A DNA stretch of 64,000 bases from Tritrichomonas musculus (Eukaryota > Parabasalia > Tritrichomonadida > Tritrichomonadidae), in the NCBI GenBank assembly GCA_039105265.1, contig JAPFFF010000043.1, positions 186,001 through 250,000 of the forward strand, given 5' to 3'. The notes below the pieces were generated by a model that saw only the letters and a list, made by a program, of their open reading frames with translations, had not been told where the DNA came from and ran no database searches. Of this stretch, positions 1-11,679 are shown in pieces. The position numbers and the translations under genes are program-made. Each line of letters starts with the position of its first letter. The stretch's first letter is position 1.

Positions 1-768
1 TAGCTACAGATAGCAAATTAAAGATAACATACTACAGATAGCGAACTACAGATAACAAATTGAAGATGATGGCGAGTTACAGATAAACTTATAACTTCCT
101 AAAATGCTTTTAAATTCAAAAATGAAATATGCGAAATAATTATTTGTAAAAAATATTATCAAATGAAAATGCATATACAATAAAGTGCATCATTAGTATA
201 TTTATATATGTAAATATGAGCCTTTGATTTTAATTATTTAATCCACTTTTAATATAAAATTATTTTGTCGTTGACAGATTTATCGGAGGTCTTTATAAAA
301 CATTTGTTTTGAATGTTTTTTATCACAATATTGATATCAATATCATTGTTTTGTTTTGATGAAAGTTTATGCCACTGTTTTTATTTTAATAATATCATAA
401 CAAATAAATAAAAAATATTATTATTTTATTGATAAATTTAAAATTTATTTATTATTAATATTAATTTTTGATTTATTTAAAAATAACAAAACACGTGTTC
501 TTCATAAATAATGTTTCAAAACAACAAAAAATTCAATAGGAACGAAAAATATTTTTTTTGAAAATTTCATAATTACGATGAACTTTTTCAAAATAGATTA
601 GATAAAATAATCATATAATGAAATATCTTAAAAAATAATTAAGTTTAATTTATGTTTTTAATTGAAATAATATTTAAATTAGTATTAAAATATTAATTTA
701 TCATTATTAATGTTGAAATATTAAGTAATTTATTAAAAATTTCTTTTTTTTTTAATAAATACACTCAA
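1..768. other. AT-rich intergenic stretch
   Basis: No coding frame is supported. The first 90 bases carry about four imperfect copies of a short motif around CTACAGATAGC, a small direct-repeat cluster cut by the window edge. The rest is AT-rich upstream DNA of the following membrane-protein gene. A TCA lies immediately before that gene's ATG, as expected of a trichomonad initiator. Confidence 0.5.
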
Positions 769-3700
769 ATGGTGGAGTTGAGTTTTCTTCGATTTCTATA
801 TCCTTTGTATCGAGACATGTATGTCTTTTATCCATTTCATTCATATTTTCATTGGGGAAAGACCATTCTTATTTTCGGACAATTGATATTTATTTTATTT
901 CAGTCAACCCAACCATCAAAATACTTTAAAGATATTGAAGAGCAAAGATTTTTTCATAAAATTTTGTCGTTTCTCTATTTTCTCCCGTGGATCTTTGGCA
1001 CCCAAACATTGAAATATGATTCAATAATTTGGCTTATATTTAATCTACTCTTTGTTACTTTTATAATTATTTTAGCATTTTTATCATACAAACAAAGTTA
1101 TACTCCCAACTGTTTTTTCATTTGGGGCCGTTTATATCCTCAATTAATTGTTCCAATTTTTTCGATTCCTCTTTTTTTCCGAATTTCGTTAATGGTCGAA
1201 CGTTTGATTGATAATCAAAGCAAAGATAACATTATAACGTTAGTATTATATTGTCTTAGTCTAATTATCTTCATTTTCAGTCAATTTATTTCATCAATTT
1301 TTTTGTTGCCAACTTTTTTCATGCCTGAATCAATTTTGGACGTTTACGATGGGAAATCTCATCTTTTTTTATACATAACGCAATTTTTATATTGCGTAAA
1401 TTACATGTTATTGCCATGTTGGAATTACGTTCCTTATTCTGGCCTGCTTTCGCTTGTTTATTTATTTTTATTGGTCATTCTTCTTTATTATCGAATGATT
1501 TCGGTTATTCACTTGTCATTATTTGGCCAATACATTGAATTATCTCCACTTTTTTCATTTCCTTTTATGATACTTGTGCACGTATTTGGCCAATTTCATT
1601 GGTTTATTAATTTTCTACTTCTATTGTTCGTTCATTTTGTCTTTTTCGTGTTGGTTGTTGTTGTTCATGATGTAATGAAAAAGAGTGTTTTTTGGCTTTT
1701 TAATCCTTTCATTTATAATGAGTCATTAATTATTAATATTCCAAAAATTTACATTTTAAAATTATCTTCTTCTATTCGTTTGTTAGTTAAATATAACTCG
1801 AATCCATCTGTTCTGGTTAGATTCATGGAATATCAAAAACAAACTCATTTAAGAACTTCATCATTCATTGAAATTTGTCGTTTTCTCGTCATTTTCCCAG
1901 AGTATCGACCAATGATGATGGATGAACTTAACAAGTATACATCAAAGTCAACATATAATCAATTCATTCTTTACATGTTCAAATATATTCTTGGTGTTAT
2001 TTCAGATGTAAAATTGCCTGCGAGTTATATAAATCAACTTGAATATTTTTATTCAAATTTCATTGTTCATTCTTATTTATATTGGAACAGTAGGAAGAAT
2101 AAAATGTTCACTAAAGCATTTTTGGAATGTTTTGCGTGTGCTTATTTTGAATCTGAAGGAAAAACTTTCATTGAAGGTCTTTTATATATGTTTCCTTTTG
2201 ATCCAAATGTTCATAAATATCACAGTGAAATGCTTCTTAATTTTGATGGCAAATATAATGCTTATAAAAAGGAAAGAATTCATAGTATTGAAATTAAAAA
2301 TGGACACCAAACAATGTTGGATCCTCTTCTTCATATAATGTCAGTGAAAAATCCAAAAATTCTTCAATATTGTAATCCAGAATTTAAATCATCAATATTT
2401 AATTCGAATCAAATATCTGAGAAAAAAAATCATTCAAAACACAAAAAGAATAATAAATCTCATCAAAAGAAAACTGAAAACATTGCATCGAAAGTTATAC
2501 GATCAAAAAGGAGAATTCCTTATTTTCATATTTTGAATTACATATTTCCAATTATAATTGCTTTGGCATTTGTTATATATACAAATTCTATTAATACAAT
2601 TGAACACAACAAAAGGATGAATTTAATAGATTCAATGAGATCTATTCAACAAAAATTTTATAGTTTTGTTTCGTCTGTTTTTATTCCTTTATCATTAATA
2701 GACTTCAATCCAATTATGACAAATCTCACTGATGAAAAGGTATGCCAATCAAGGTTTAATATGATAGCAAATATCATAAATGGCTATTATTTAAATTTAC
2801 CAATTACTATTAATTATAGCAAATATTATTTGTTTAACACATTTCATGAACTTAGAAATTTAGTTATGAAAACTGATGATGTTTGTGATGTTGTTAGTAA
2901 CTTTTTCACTTTTTTTTATCAAACTGCAAATAATAACGCAAATCTTATTTTCCATAAATATGACCTTTTTCTTGATAAAATTGAATTAAATGGCAGAAAT
3001 CAAGAAAGAATTTATGTTATTTTTGTCATATATGGTAGTATTAGTATTATTTGCTTTTTGATCATTTATTTCATTTCAATTTGTATAACTCTTAACTCAA
3101 TAATGCGAAAAGAACAAAGTGTTATTGATTACTTATCATCAATTAAAAGAATGTCTTATATAATGAAGGATCCTGAATCTAGAGATAATTTGTGGTATCT
3201 TTGTAACGGAATTGAATCTGATTCATCTTTTCCTTTAGAACTTGAATCTGAATTTGAAACTATTTCATTATCCACTTCATTTAAAAACACAAATTATTCA
3301 TCGAATTTTCATTCTATTGATCAAAAGAAATCTATTTATAAAATTACAAAAAGTGCAACTGACCTCCGTTTAATTCCACCTTCAAAAATTACCAATAAAA
3401 GTTCAGATGATATGAATATTGATCACAGTGAAAATAAATTTCATAGCACAACATTCAGTAATTCATCTTTTAGTGGAAGTGGAACAATTAATAAGTCACA
3501 AACAAAAGAATTGAGACCTTCGGAAATGAGTAAAAGTATTGATGATTCACATGCTTCTGACTCAGTTGAAGTTAATTCAAGTTTAAATGAAACTGATAAA
3601 TTAAATGTAGATAATGAAACAAATTTGCATAATAATGAATTAATCATAGATGAACTTGAGATAAAAACTTTTCTTGAAAAAAAGAAAAAGAAAACATCGA

Positions 3701-5319
3701 AATATGGAATTTATTCAATTGTTATGAAGATCTTGTTTCCATGGATCTTATTGTATTTGTTAGCTTTAATTGTTTATTTTCCTTTGTATTCAATTGGTAA
3801 AGACATACAGCATAACTTAAAAATGATTCATTGTAAAACAAATGATTTTAAGTCTGCTTTTTTACTGGTAAATGAAACTTTAAGACTTTATTATGAGAAA
3901 GAAATGAATGAATCACTGATTTTAGACATTGAAAAAAAGTTTGCATTAAATGAAACTAATATTGCTGAATTATTTTATGAAGTTCAATGTTACACCTTTT
4001 TTACAATCAAATGTCAATCTGTTTATTCAATTATACAGACAATACTTGATAAGAATTACACTGATCAGTTCTTAGATGGAACTGCAATTCCAATTCTTAT
4101 TAATTTTTCAGAGAGTGCTATGAAATCCGTTTATCTCGGATTATTGCCTGAAATTGATCAGCCTCATTCGTCACCTTATTCATTCATTGCTCTTATAGTT
4201 GTATGTTCAATATTATTCGTTATAATTGGAGTTGTTAACACATTATCATTGAGAAATGCATTAAACTCCCTTTTCCACTTTCCAAGTCAAAGTATTCAGC
4301 AAAAAGATAAAGAAGATAATTTTAATGAAAAGAATAAAGGCATTGACTCAAATAGTAATAATAATAACGATAACGATAGTGACAATAAATCTATTTTACT
4401 TAGTGACAATTCAATAAAATATGATCTAAATTCATTGATTAATGAAGAGAGAAAATATCCAACAAACATAATGATTGTTACTTCTGTTATTGAATCTGAT
4501 GAAATTTATTCAATTTCTGAATCATGTTCTTATATAATTAATAAGAAGCCTTCAGAAATGATCTGTAAAAAGTTCTCTAAAGTTTTCGTTTTGGTGAAAG
4601 AAATGAATGGATTTAAAATTCGTGAATTCAATGGAAAAAGTTTCACTTCTAAGTCATTGACGGTTGGCAAATTGTGTAAAACTGTCTTGATTGAAGATTC
4701 AAAATTAGAATCCAAAAACAAAACATCAAATGTTATTCAAAAATTAATTAATTTTATGCCACTTTACTTTGCCAAACCGTTTTCTGATGACTTCATTAAT
4801 TATTTCCATTTTGACAAAAGCATTTTGATTTTCACGAGGATTAATTCAGAGATTGCTCAAATTGACAACTTTTTCAATATAACAAATAGGCTTGATCAAG
4901 CTTACTTTAACATTGATTTCATTCGCTCAAATGGATCTGTGTTGACTTACATATGTAAAGAAATTGACGTCCTTGAAATTGTTCTCTTTTTGCGTGATTT
5001 AATCACAAGCAGCGAAGAAAGTTGCAAGAAACAAATGAATAATTTGGGATTAAAATCAATCTACCTTGATATGGTTGACGAGTTGAATTTAACTGTAAGA
5101 GAAGGTGATATTGAACCAGAAATAAATATCGAAGAGGAGTCTTTTTATGAGCTAGAATCAAAGATTTATTTTGTTGACGATCATTGTATCGGATGCTCAA
5201 ATGACATTTTAATGATGATTAATTCAATGATTAAGTTTGATACAGCATTCGTTAGGCATAATATCAATTGCATCTCTTTCAAAGATTTTTCTGAAAAAGT
5301 TGGTAAAGTTATTTCTTGA
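769..5319 (+). CDS. Large multi-pass membrane protein, receptor-cyclase-like architecture
   Basis: 1516 residues. About eight to ten hydrophobic helices fill residues 30-310, followed by a cytosolic-looking helical region (310-590). Two modules follow, each a loop bracketed by membrane helices: about 590-775 and 985-1170. The loops contain several N-x-S/T sites. The linkers at 790-980 and 1175-1215 are Ser/Asn-rich. The last 300 residues contain a possible PAS-like segment (about 1215-1300), then a segment placed where trichomonad adenylyl/guanylyl cyclases carry the catalytic domain. I see no clear metal-binding or catalytic cyclase motif in it. The layout matches the large trichomonad receptor cyclases; the cyclase link is inferred from architecture only. 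It could be a non-catalytic member or an unrelated sensor. The ATG chosen is the first in frame and has a TCA just upstream. Confidence 0.6.
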   Translation: MVELSFLRFLYPLYRDMYVFYPFHSYFHWGKTILIFGQLIFILFQSTQPSKYFKDIEEQRFFHKILSFLYFLPWIFGTQTLKYDSIIWLIFNLLFVTFIIILAFLSYKQSYTPNCFFIWGRLYPQLIVPIFSIPLFFRISLMVERLIDNQSKDNIITLVLYCLSLIIFIFSQFISSIFLLPTFFMPESILDVYDGKSHLFLYITQFLYCVNYMLLPCWNYVPYSGLLSLVYLFLLVILLYYRMISVIHLSLFGQYIELSPLFSFPFMILVHVFGQFHWFINFLLLLFVHFVFFVLVVVVHDVMKKSVFWLFNPFIYNESLIINIPKIYILKLSSSIRLLVKYNSNPSVLVRFMEYQKQTHLRTSSFIEICRFLVIFPEYRPMMMDELNKYTSKSTYNQFILYMFKYILGVISDVKLPASYINQLEYFYSNFIVHSYLYWNSRKNKMFTKAFLECFACAYFESEGKTFIEGLLYMFPFDPNVHKYHSEMLLNFDGKYNAYKKERIHSIEIKNGHQTMLDPLLHIMSVKNPKILQYCNPEFKSSIFNSNQISEKKNHSKHKKNNKSHQKKTENIASKVIRSKRRIPYFHILNYIFPIIIALAFVIYTNSINTIEHNKRMNLIDSMRSIQQKFYSFVSSVFIPLSLIDFNPIMTNLTDEKVCQSRFNMIANIINGYYLNLPITINYSKYYLFNTFHELRNLVMKTDDVCDVVSNFFTFFYQTANNNANLIFHKYDLFLDKIELNGRNQERIYVIFVIYGSISIICFLIIYFISICITLNSIMRKEQSVIDYLSSIKRMSYIMKDPESRDNLWYLCNGIESDSSFPLELESEFETISLSTSFKNTNYSSNFHSIDQKKSIYKITKSATDLRLIPPSKITNKSSDDMNIDHSENKFHSTTFSNSSFSGSGTINKSQTKELRPSEMSKSIDDSHASDSVEVNSSLNETDKLNVDNETNLHNNELIIDELEIKTFLEKKKKKTSKYGIYSIVMKILFPWILLYLLALIVYFPLYSIGKDIQHNLKMIHCKTNDFKSAFLLVNETLRLYYEKEMNESLILDIEKKFALNETNIAELFYEVQCYTFFTIKCQSVYSIIQTILDKNYTDQFLDGTAIPILINFSESAMKSVYLGLLPEIDQPHSSPYSFIALIVVCSILFVIIGVVNTLSLRNALNSLFHFPSQSIQQKDKEDNFNEKNKGIDSNSNNNNDNDSDNKSILLSDNSIKYDLNSLINEERKYPTNIMIVTSVIESDEIYSISESCSYIINKKPSEMICKKFSKVFVLVKEMNGFKIREFNGKSFTSKSLTVGKLCKTVLIEDSKLESKNKTSNVIQKLINFMPLYFAKPFSDDFINYFHFDKSILIFTRINSEIAQIDNFFNITNRLDQAYFNIDFIRSNGSVLTYICKEIDVLEIVLFLRDLITSSEESCKKQMNNLGLKSIYLDMVDELNLTVREGDIEPEINIEEESFYELESKIYFVDDHCIGCSNDILMMINSMIKFDTAFVRHNINCISFKDFSEKVGKVIS

Positions 5320-6089
5320 GGCAATGTTTAAAAAAAAATTAAAATGTATTGGTTAAGACACCTTGTTGTGGTTTTTTATTAATTGTGAAGATTTCATTTT
5401 CTATCTCCTTGATTTTCTATATATGCCAAGTGATTGTATGACAATTCAATATTTGTTGTTCATATTTTTTAAAACTTAAATTTCAAATTGTTAAAAGTTA
5501 TTGTTAATAAACAATTATAATTATTCATTTGTCTTATATGTTATTAGATGCTAATAAACAGTTATATAAAATTGGATCAGTTGATATAGCAGAAGACGAA
5601 TTATCATGAATCTATATTTTATATAATATTAACCAAAAGATAAAAAATGGTTAATCAATCTAGCTTTTTAATCAAAACTTTTTATTTGGAAATTGATTAC
5701 AGTTAATACCATAAAGTTACCATTTTTTGTAGTGAGATATCAACCACATAAATGTTCTTCAAAAAAATAATTTTATCTCTTAAAAAGTTGTCAGGTATTA
5801 AAAGAGTTCAAAATTCTGAGAAAAGAGTTCCTAATCATTTAATTAAAAAAAAGTTTCAATATGATAAATATAACAACTTTATCAATTTCAATGGTATCCT
5901 TGTACTCTCTTTCACCCTATTTGTTGGAAATTCAAATGTAATTCAAAAATCGTGCTTTCAAAAATATTTTATTCCTACTTTTTTCTTAAATCCTAAAATC
6001 ATCCATATAAAAAAAAGTTCATTCGAAAAAGGATTTGGAGGAATATTAAATATTAGACAATCTGAAGTTCTTTCTTCTAATGATAATAA
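5320..6089. other. Intergenic region
   Basis: No supported gene. An open plus-strand frame at 5752-6273 overlaps the ankyrin-family fragment on the other strand. Its residues over 6090-6273 are antisense to real coding sequence, and its 5' part resembles nothing I recognise. The minus strand here would hold the missing C-terminal part of the neighbouring ankyrin-family gene, but I see no ankyrin motif in it. Confidence 0.4.
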
Positions 6090-6890
6090 TCATAGTAAAT
6101 TGATTTCTTCTTCAAAGTCATCAAATATGTTGTATGGAATTCCGCTCGTTTTCATGTCTTTGCTATCTCGTGATAGAATTCGTTGCAACGAATCAACATC
6201 ATCTTTCCAGATCTTTTTCGTTATTTCATCATCCAGCATCTTCTCATACATCTCAATTTTATCTGGCAAATAATTCTTCGCAAATCTTGGCCAGAAATAG
6301 TAGTGACCAGACAAAGTTTTTTTCTCAAAAACGGCTGAGTGAAATTGTCCAACCCGAACATACCAAATTCTGTTTCTTTTTCGACTGAGAATATTAGCAA
6401 AGTAATCAATGTTTTTCGGATCAATGTCAATGAGTTCAGGTAAGAAGAATGCATTCAATGCATTGTTACTTAAGTCATATCGTTTCATTTTATCATAAAG
6501 CTCGTCTTTTGAAATAACTCCTCGTTTGCATAGAAGACGAATGAATGAATAAACACATTTGTTCTTCAAATTAATTATTTCTTCTGTTTCACTCTTTATT
6601 CTATCGTTCATTGGTGCATTAATGCTGAATCTTGTTTTATTTTTATCGTTCACTTCTTCTTTTGGAAGTGGATGCGGCCAGTAAAGAGTCATGAGACGTT
6701 CAACAATGAATGGAAGTAGTATTTTCAATTCGTTACCATCATCTGATTCTTCATTCAGACCAACAACCAATTCTGCAATTTCTCTCTGCAATGAAAACGA
6801 ACCCTTGATCACTTGCACAATGAACGCGCTAAGTTCTTCAACTTGTCTCTCTTTCTTGGACCACTTCGACAGCACTATCTGCTTCTTCAC
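6090..6890 (-). pseudogene. N-terminal fragment of a DUF3447/ankyrin-family protein
   Basis: 266 residues. The segment around residues 110-130 (YSFIRLLCKRGVISKDEL) and the later IWKDDVDSLQRILS match the helical N-terminal region that precedes the DUF3447/ankyrin part in trichomonad ankyrin proteins. The frame ends at a stop just where the ankyrin region (normally a '...YGSIKCFKYLL' type segment) should start, and nothing downstream on this strand continues it. I read it as a truncated or decayed copy. A genuine short protein is possible. The ATG at 6890 is the first in frame. Confidence 0.5.
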
Positions 6891-7120
6891 TTTATCATAG
6901 GTGAATATTTTAACCTTTTTTTGACCTCAACGGCTCCGGGTAAAATTAGAATTTCTAAAAAACACTCAATAATGGGATCAGAAAAAAAAATATTAATGAT
7001 CAATTAATTTCAAATCCAGCCAAAATTTTTAAAGAAATTGCTGATACAGATCCATTTTCGTCAGAAAATAATAAATCAAAAGATAACTTTTATTTCAGAT
7101 TTAAAAATAAAAATGAATTT

Positions 7121-8572
7121 ATGCTAAATCAGGATATAAATCTTGCACAAGTTAATGATATACAGTACAAGTTTTATATGGATGAAGATATTCGTAATAT
7201 TGTCAAACCATTCAATATTAATATCATTAAAAAAGAACTAGCTGTCAATAGTAAATCAAATCTTCTTGTGTTTTTACTTGACCATGAACACTCAAGAGGA
7301 TTTAGTGAAATTTCATATCAGTTCATTGTTGAGCGTCTTCTTTGTATTGATTGCAAACATTTCTATGTTTTTAATGATTCAAATGACAGTGGATCAATCA
7401 TAAAACTTATCAAGCTTTCTGAAGAATTTTTAAAAATATTTCCTGGCATCGAAAATTCTACACTTGAATCGGCTTTATTTTATTTTTTGACCAATCTTAA
7501 CAAAATTTATTCAAGTGATGAGCAGATTATGTTCAATATTGATGGAACTCTTGATTTAATCGATGATTATGATATCGATTCTTCAATAAAAAAAGTTATG
7601 AAATCAAAACTCCAAGAAATTGAAGTTCAAATGCTACCCAAAATATCTGATTTTGTCCTTAGTTTAGGTTATGAATTTCAATCAACTGGATGTGTTCCTC
7701 ATCATTTCATTCAATTTGCTAAGAAAGCAACTATATTTACATCATCGAAGTTTAACCAAGTGTCACTCACTCTTCCAGGACGTAAATTTACATATTCATT
7801 ATTAGACGAATGGCGGATAAGAATTTTTGGAAGCATTTTTTCATCAATTTTAATCGAGACACTTCTGGATAAAGATTCATTGATAACATTAGAAGTATTT
7901 CGAGATAAAATATACGACAAATACACAAAATATAAAGATAAATATATTAAATATATCAAGAGACAAAACGAATATATTCAAGGTGAAACGAATAATTCAG
8001 AACTTCCTAAAGAAGAAGAAATTGAAAACTTTTTTTCACCAGAAACATACAAAGGCACACATTTCTTTTCATCAAAGAATAACTTTCCAAAACTTTACAA
8101 AATCCTTTTAGAACAAAAATATTGGAACATTGATATCACAGAAGTAAATTCAACAGAATACAATGATGTTCACTTTTGTAATTTCAAGATTTACCAACCA
8201 CGATCTTCAAAATATAATTCTAATTATGGACCAGTTGAAGAATATTATTATATGGACAAATTCATGAAAGACTTTAAAGATGCGGTTGCAAATTTGTTCA
8301 AAGAGCATGGACTTCAAAAGGAGTTTATGGTTAATACATCTTCACAATCAAGTGAAAATATTGAAAAAGAAAGTTGTCCACTTTATTGTAAATTTATAGG
8401 TTTAATAAGAGGATTTATTAAATCATCAAATTATGGGGCCATTCGTCTTTTAAAGGTACCAATTGCTATTTACTATGATAACAATCAAGATGATGTTGAC
8501 AGAGATGCCAAAATATTTGCTAATGCGTTTGAGCAAATCATTCCATACTGGGATGGAATTGATTTACAATAA
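7121..8572 (+). CDS. Unrecognised conserved-looking protein, 483 residues
   Basis: I do not recognise the family. The protein is soluble, mixed alpha/beta in composition, with a Lys/Tyr-rich helical stretch near residues 265-290 and no signal peptide or membrane helix. The first ATG in the long frame is 7121, but the same frame is open back to 6959 and reads plausible protein (ending FRFKNKNEF before the Met). An ATG at 6972 would join this frame if the nine-A run at 6982-6990 changed by one base. The true start is therefore probably 6972, with a homopolymer indel in the sequence or in the gene. The 3' end overlaps the convergent ankyrin gene by about 35 bases. Confidence 0.6.
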   Translation: MLNQDINLAQVNDIQYKFYMDEDIRNIVKPFNINIIKKELAVNSKSNLLVFLLDHEHSRGFSEISYQFIVERLLCIDCKHFYVFNDSNDSGSIIKLIKLSEEFLKIFPGIENSTLESALFYFLTNLNKIYSSDEQIMFNIDGTLDLIDDYDIDSSIKKVMKSKLQEIEVQMLPKISDFVLSLGYEFQSTGCVPHHFIQFAKKATIFTSSKFNQVSLTLPGRKFTYSLLDEWRIRIFGSIFSSILIETLLDKDSLITLEVFRDKIYDKYTKYKDKYIKYIKRQNEYIQGETNNSELPKEEEIENFFSPETYKGTHFFSSKNNFPKLYKILLEQKYWNIDITEVNSTEYNDVHFCNFKIYQPRSSKYNSNYGPVEEYYYMDKFMKDFKDAVANLFKEHGLQKEFMVNTSSQSSENIEKESCPLYCKFIGLIRGFIKSSNYGAIRLLKVPIAIYYDNNQDDVDRDAKIFANAFEQIIPYWDGIDLQ

Positions 8573-10549
8573 AATTTAAGATAATGTCCAATGCATCTTT
8601 TCCATCTTTATTGCAATGAAGAAAATCAAGACTTTCATTCTTAAATAATAAGTTAATGTTATCAATGCATTTTGACTTGCAAGCTTCAATCAAAGGTGTT
8701 TCTCCTTTCTCGTTAATAGAATTTATATCAATTTGGCTCTTTTGAAGAAGGAGAGACAAAATCTTAGAATTTTTATTTATTGCAGCAATATGCAAATAAT
8801 GAATATAATTGCCTAGAAATTTCTTTATTTGCAAATATAAAAGCATAATCCAATCCGCTTTCAATTGGATCAAATCTTTCATCTTTAAGAAGAATGTCAA
8901 TTATTTCTTTCTGATTCCATTTAACAGCAATTGTAAATGCTGACTCAATATTAATATTCCTCAGATTTATGTTTGTTTTTGGGTAGTTAATAATGATCTT
9001 AGCAAATCGAGATATTTCTTCTCTAGACAAATCATTAATGGCGTATTGAATGACTCTTGTTCATAAACATTTATATCAACATTCAAATCAAGCATACCTT
9101 TAACAAAGTCAATCTTGTTGTATAAGCAATCATTAGTTAGTACTGGCTTTGTTATGTTATATTCAATGTCTTGCGTATTAACATCAATGAATTTCATATG
9201 CGCTATTCGGTTGAAAATTTGCCATGCTATATCAAGAACAGTGCGTTTTAAATGATGATCATCATTTCTGACCAAATCTTTGGTCGAATTCAATATAATT
9301 GTTGGAATTAATTGATCATCTAGATTTTTATAATAATTGAGAATTAGATCTACAATTTCTATGTCTAGAATATGAACTGCTGCTCCAAGCGCTGTTTGAT
9401 TTTCATTATCATATAAACTTAAATCAATTCCTGGAACACAAAGAAGACGTTTAACTATTTCTAGATTTCGTCGTTCTATTGCAATGACTAAAGCTGGTCC
9501 TTGCACAGTTTTCTGGTTCACAAATGATGCATCACTGTTGTATTTCAGGATCAAATCAACAATTTCAACATCATCTGTTTTAATAGATTCAATTAATTCA
9601 TTTCCTATTGGACGTTGTTCTTTCAGTATCAAATCAATAACTTCCTTGTTTTTATTCGAAATGGCTCCATGAATGCTTTCATAGAAGATGCTCCTAGCAT
9701 TCTCATCAACATTGTTCATGAGGCTCTTAAAAAGTTCAACATCAATAGAGCCAAGATTTGACATCTTTGTGGTGTCTTTGAATTCAATCAAAACTTTCTT
9801 ATCAAGAAGATATTGACAGATATTCATCGATTCCGATGGCGACGCTTTAAAGAATGCATCAGTGAAGTCATATTTCTCATTCTCTTTCAGAATCAATTCT
9901 GTGATTTCTTCGGCTACCTGCAGATTTGAATTCAAACATGCCACACTCAACAAATTTGAGAAAAATTGATTCATTTTGTCAATAAACATCTCAAATATTG
10001 AGAGATTTCCAAAATGAATAATTGATTCATAATCAAAAGGATTATAAGAAAATGGAGTTTTTAGGTCACTCTTTTTGTTTTCATCATATAAATCAAGAAG
10101 TAATTGTGTTAGTGAATAAAAACCGTTTTTAGCTGCACAACAAATGACTTCTTTAGTTAATTTAAAACAAATGACTTCTTTCATTTTCAAAAAATGAAAT
10201 CAAAGAATGAATGTTTCCACTCGATGCAGAAAGAGTTGCTATATGTTTCAAATCACTTCCACATTTGTTTCTATGAACGAAAACATTTTCAAAGATAAAA
10301 ACAAAAAGGTCATTTTTGTTCCATGCAATTGTTGGTGCAATTATGTTATTAATATTGCAACAATTCATTATATAGCGCAAATCACCATCATCTTGATATT
10401 TTTCACATTGGATGCTATTATCGTTATATTTAGCCGAAATAGTCAATATCATTATTATTCAAATTAGAATTATTGAACCAAAATGGCATCGATATAAAAC
10501 CTCGATTTATGTTACAGTAATAAGTGTCAGAAGATCCACGTTTCTTCAT
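8538..10549 (-). pseudogene. Ankyrin-repeat gene broken into four frames
   Basis: Four overlapping minus-strand frames read as one ankyrin protein: 10162-10452, 8967-10190 (407 residues), 8773-9030 and 8538-8900. Typical ankyrin helices are visible, e.g. NKEVIDLILKE, NLEIVKRLLCVPGIDLSLYD and NSKILSLLLQKSQIDINSI. A likely start is an ATG at 10549 (MKKRGSSDTYYCNINRGF), which then needs one frame change to reach the next segment. The break near 10190 coincides with a roughly 27-bp direct duplication around AAAGAAGTCATTTGTT. At least three frame changes are needed overall, so the gene is decayed or carries sequencing errors. Unlike the ankyrin genes at 44-61 kb, it has no regular spacers between repeats. 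Confidence 0.65.
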
Positions 10550-10734
10550 TTTGTAGTTTGGATCAACTTAAAACTATTTTAAATGATTTACAATGTTTTA
10601 ATGTTCGTTAAAGAATATATAATTAAACAAAAGGTATTGTTTTCTTTACAACTTTTTGAATATAAATATTAACTTTTTTAATGAGAATCCATTCAAAAAG
10701 TTGAAAAAACGATACTTTAAAAAAATTTTAAAAA

Positions 10735-11679
10735 ATGTTTATTATTTTTTCTACTCTTGCCTCTTGCGCATTTTATCTGCAACATGAAGAAAAATCTTTC
10801 CTTTCTTGGATGCGTTTAACAAATCAATTTTTCACAGGTGATGATTATCATCTACGATTTGGAATCTATCTTTCCAATCTGCGCCGCGTTAAAGAGCATA
10901 ATGCTGCTCATAAGTCATTTCGTGTTGGTATGAATAAATTTGCAGCACTTACTCCATCAGAATATAGGTCATTATTAGGGGTTCGAATTACATTATCTAA
11001 TTTTCAATCGCAAAAAAACAGCAAATCAATGAATTTGGAATCTATTGACTGGAGAGATAAAGGAGTTGTCTCTCCTATTAGCGATCAAGGCTCATGCGGA
11101 TCATGCTGGGCTTTTTCAGCAATTCAATCCATTGAATCAGTTAACGCAATTTCAAGTGGACAACTTCGCAAGTTTTCTGAACAAAATATTGTAGATTGTG
11201 TTAATACGTGCTCTGGTTGCAATGGTGGGCTTATGACAGATGCTTATCAATATGTTATAGATCACCAGGGAGGTCAATTTGTTCTTGAAGATGATTACAA
11301 ATATACAGCTCGTGATGGTAATTGCCGCTTCGATGAATGCCCTCATATTGGTACAATATCAAAATATGTGAACATTATTGAGGGTGATGAGGATGACCTC
11401 TATGAAAAAGTTCAACTTGGTCCAGTGGCAGTAGCTATTGACGCTTCAACTTGGTCATTTACTCTTTATAAAGAAGGAATTTATGACGAGCCATTATGTT
11501 CTCCAACTAATCTAGATCATGGAGTTGGCTGCGTCGGATTTGGTACAGAAAACGGTGTCAGCTATTGGATTGTTAGAAATTCTTGGGGAACTTCTTGGGG
11601 TGAACAAGGATACATGAAATTGATCCGTAAAAATAATCAATGTGGAATTGCTTCAATGGCAACTTTTCCTTATGCATAA
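10735..11679 (+). CDS. Papain-family cysteine protease (cathepsin L-like, clan CA family C1)
   Basis: 314 residues, the usual length for trichomonad cathepsin L-like proteases. Residues 1-13 form a hydrophobic signal-like start. An I29-type inhibitor propeptide covers about 20-80 and the mature enzyme begins near residue 100. The oxyanion Gln118 and catalytic Cys124 lie in DQGSCGSCWAFS; the GCNGG motif is at 161-165; catalytic His262 is in LDHGVGCVGFG and Asn282 in RNSWGTSWGEQGY. All catalytic residues are present, so the gene looks functional. Such proteases work in lysosome-like vesicles or are secreted, degrading host proteins in parasitic relatives. The stop TAA is directly followed by AT-rich TAAA-like sequence, as in trichomonad polyadenylation signals. 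Confidence 0.95.
   Translation: MFIIFSTLASCAFYLQHEEKSFLSWMRLTNQFFTGDDYHLRFGIYLSNLRRVKEHNAAHKSFRVGMNKFAALTPSEYRSLLGVRITLSNFQSQKNSKSMNLESIDWRDKGVVSPISDQGSCGSCWAFSAIQSIESVNAISSGQLRKFSEQNIVDCVNTCSGCNGGLMTDAYQYVIDHQGGQFVLEDDYKYTARDGNCRFDECPHIGTISKYVNIIEGDEDDLYEKVQLGPVAVAIDASTWSFTLYKEGIYDEPLCSPTNLDHGVGCVGFGTENGVSYWIVRNSWGTSWGEQGYMKLIRKNNQCGIASMATFPYA

Noticed and set aside
5752-6273. 173-codon plus-strand open frame
   Set aside because: Its 3' half is antisense to the ankyrin-family fragment at 6090-6890 and the rest has no recognisable motif.
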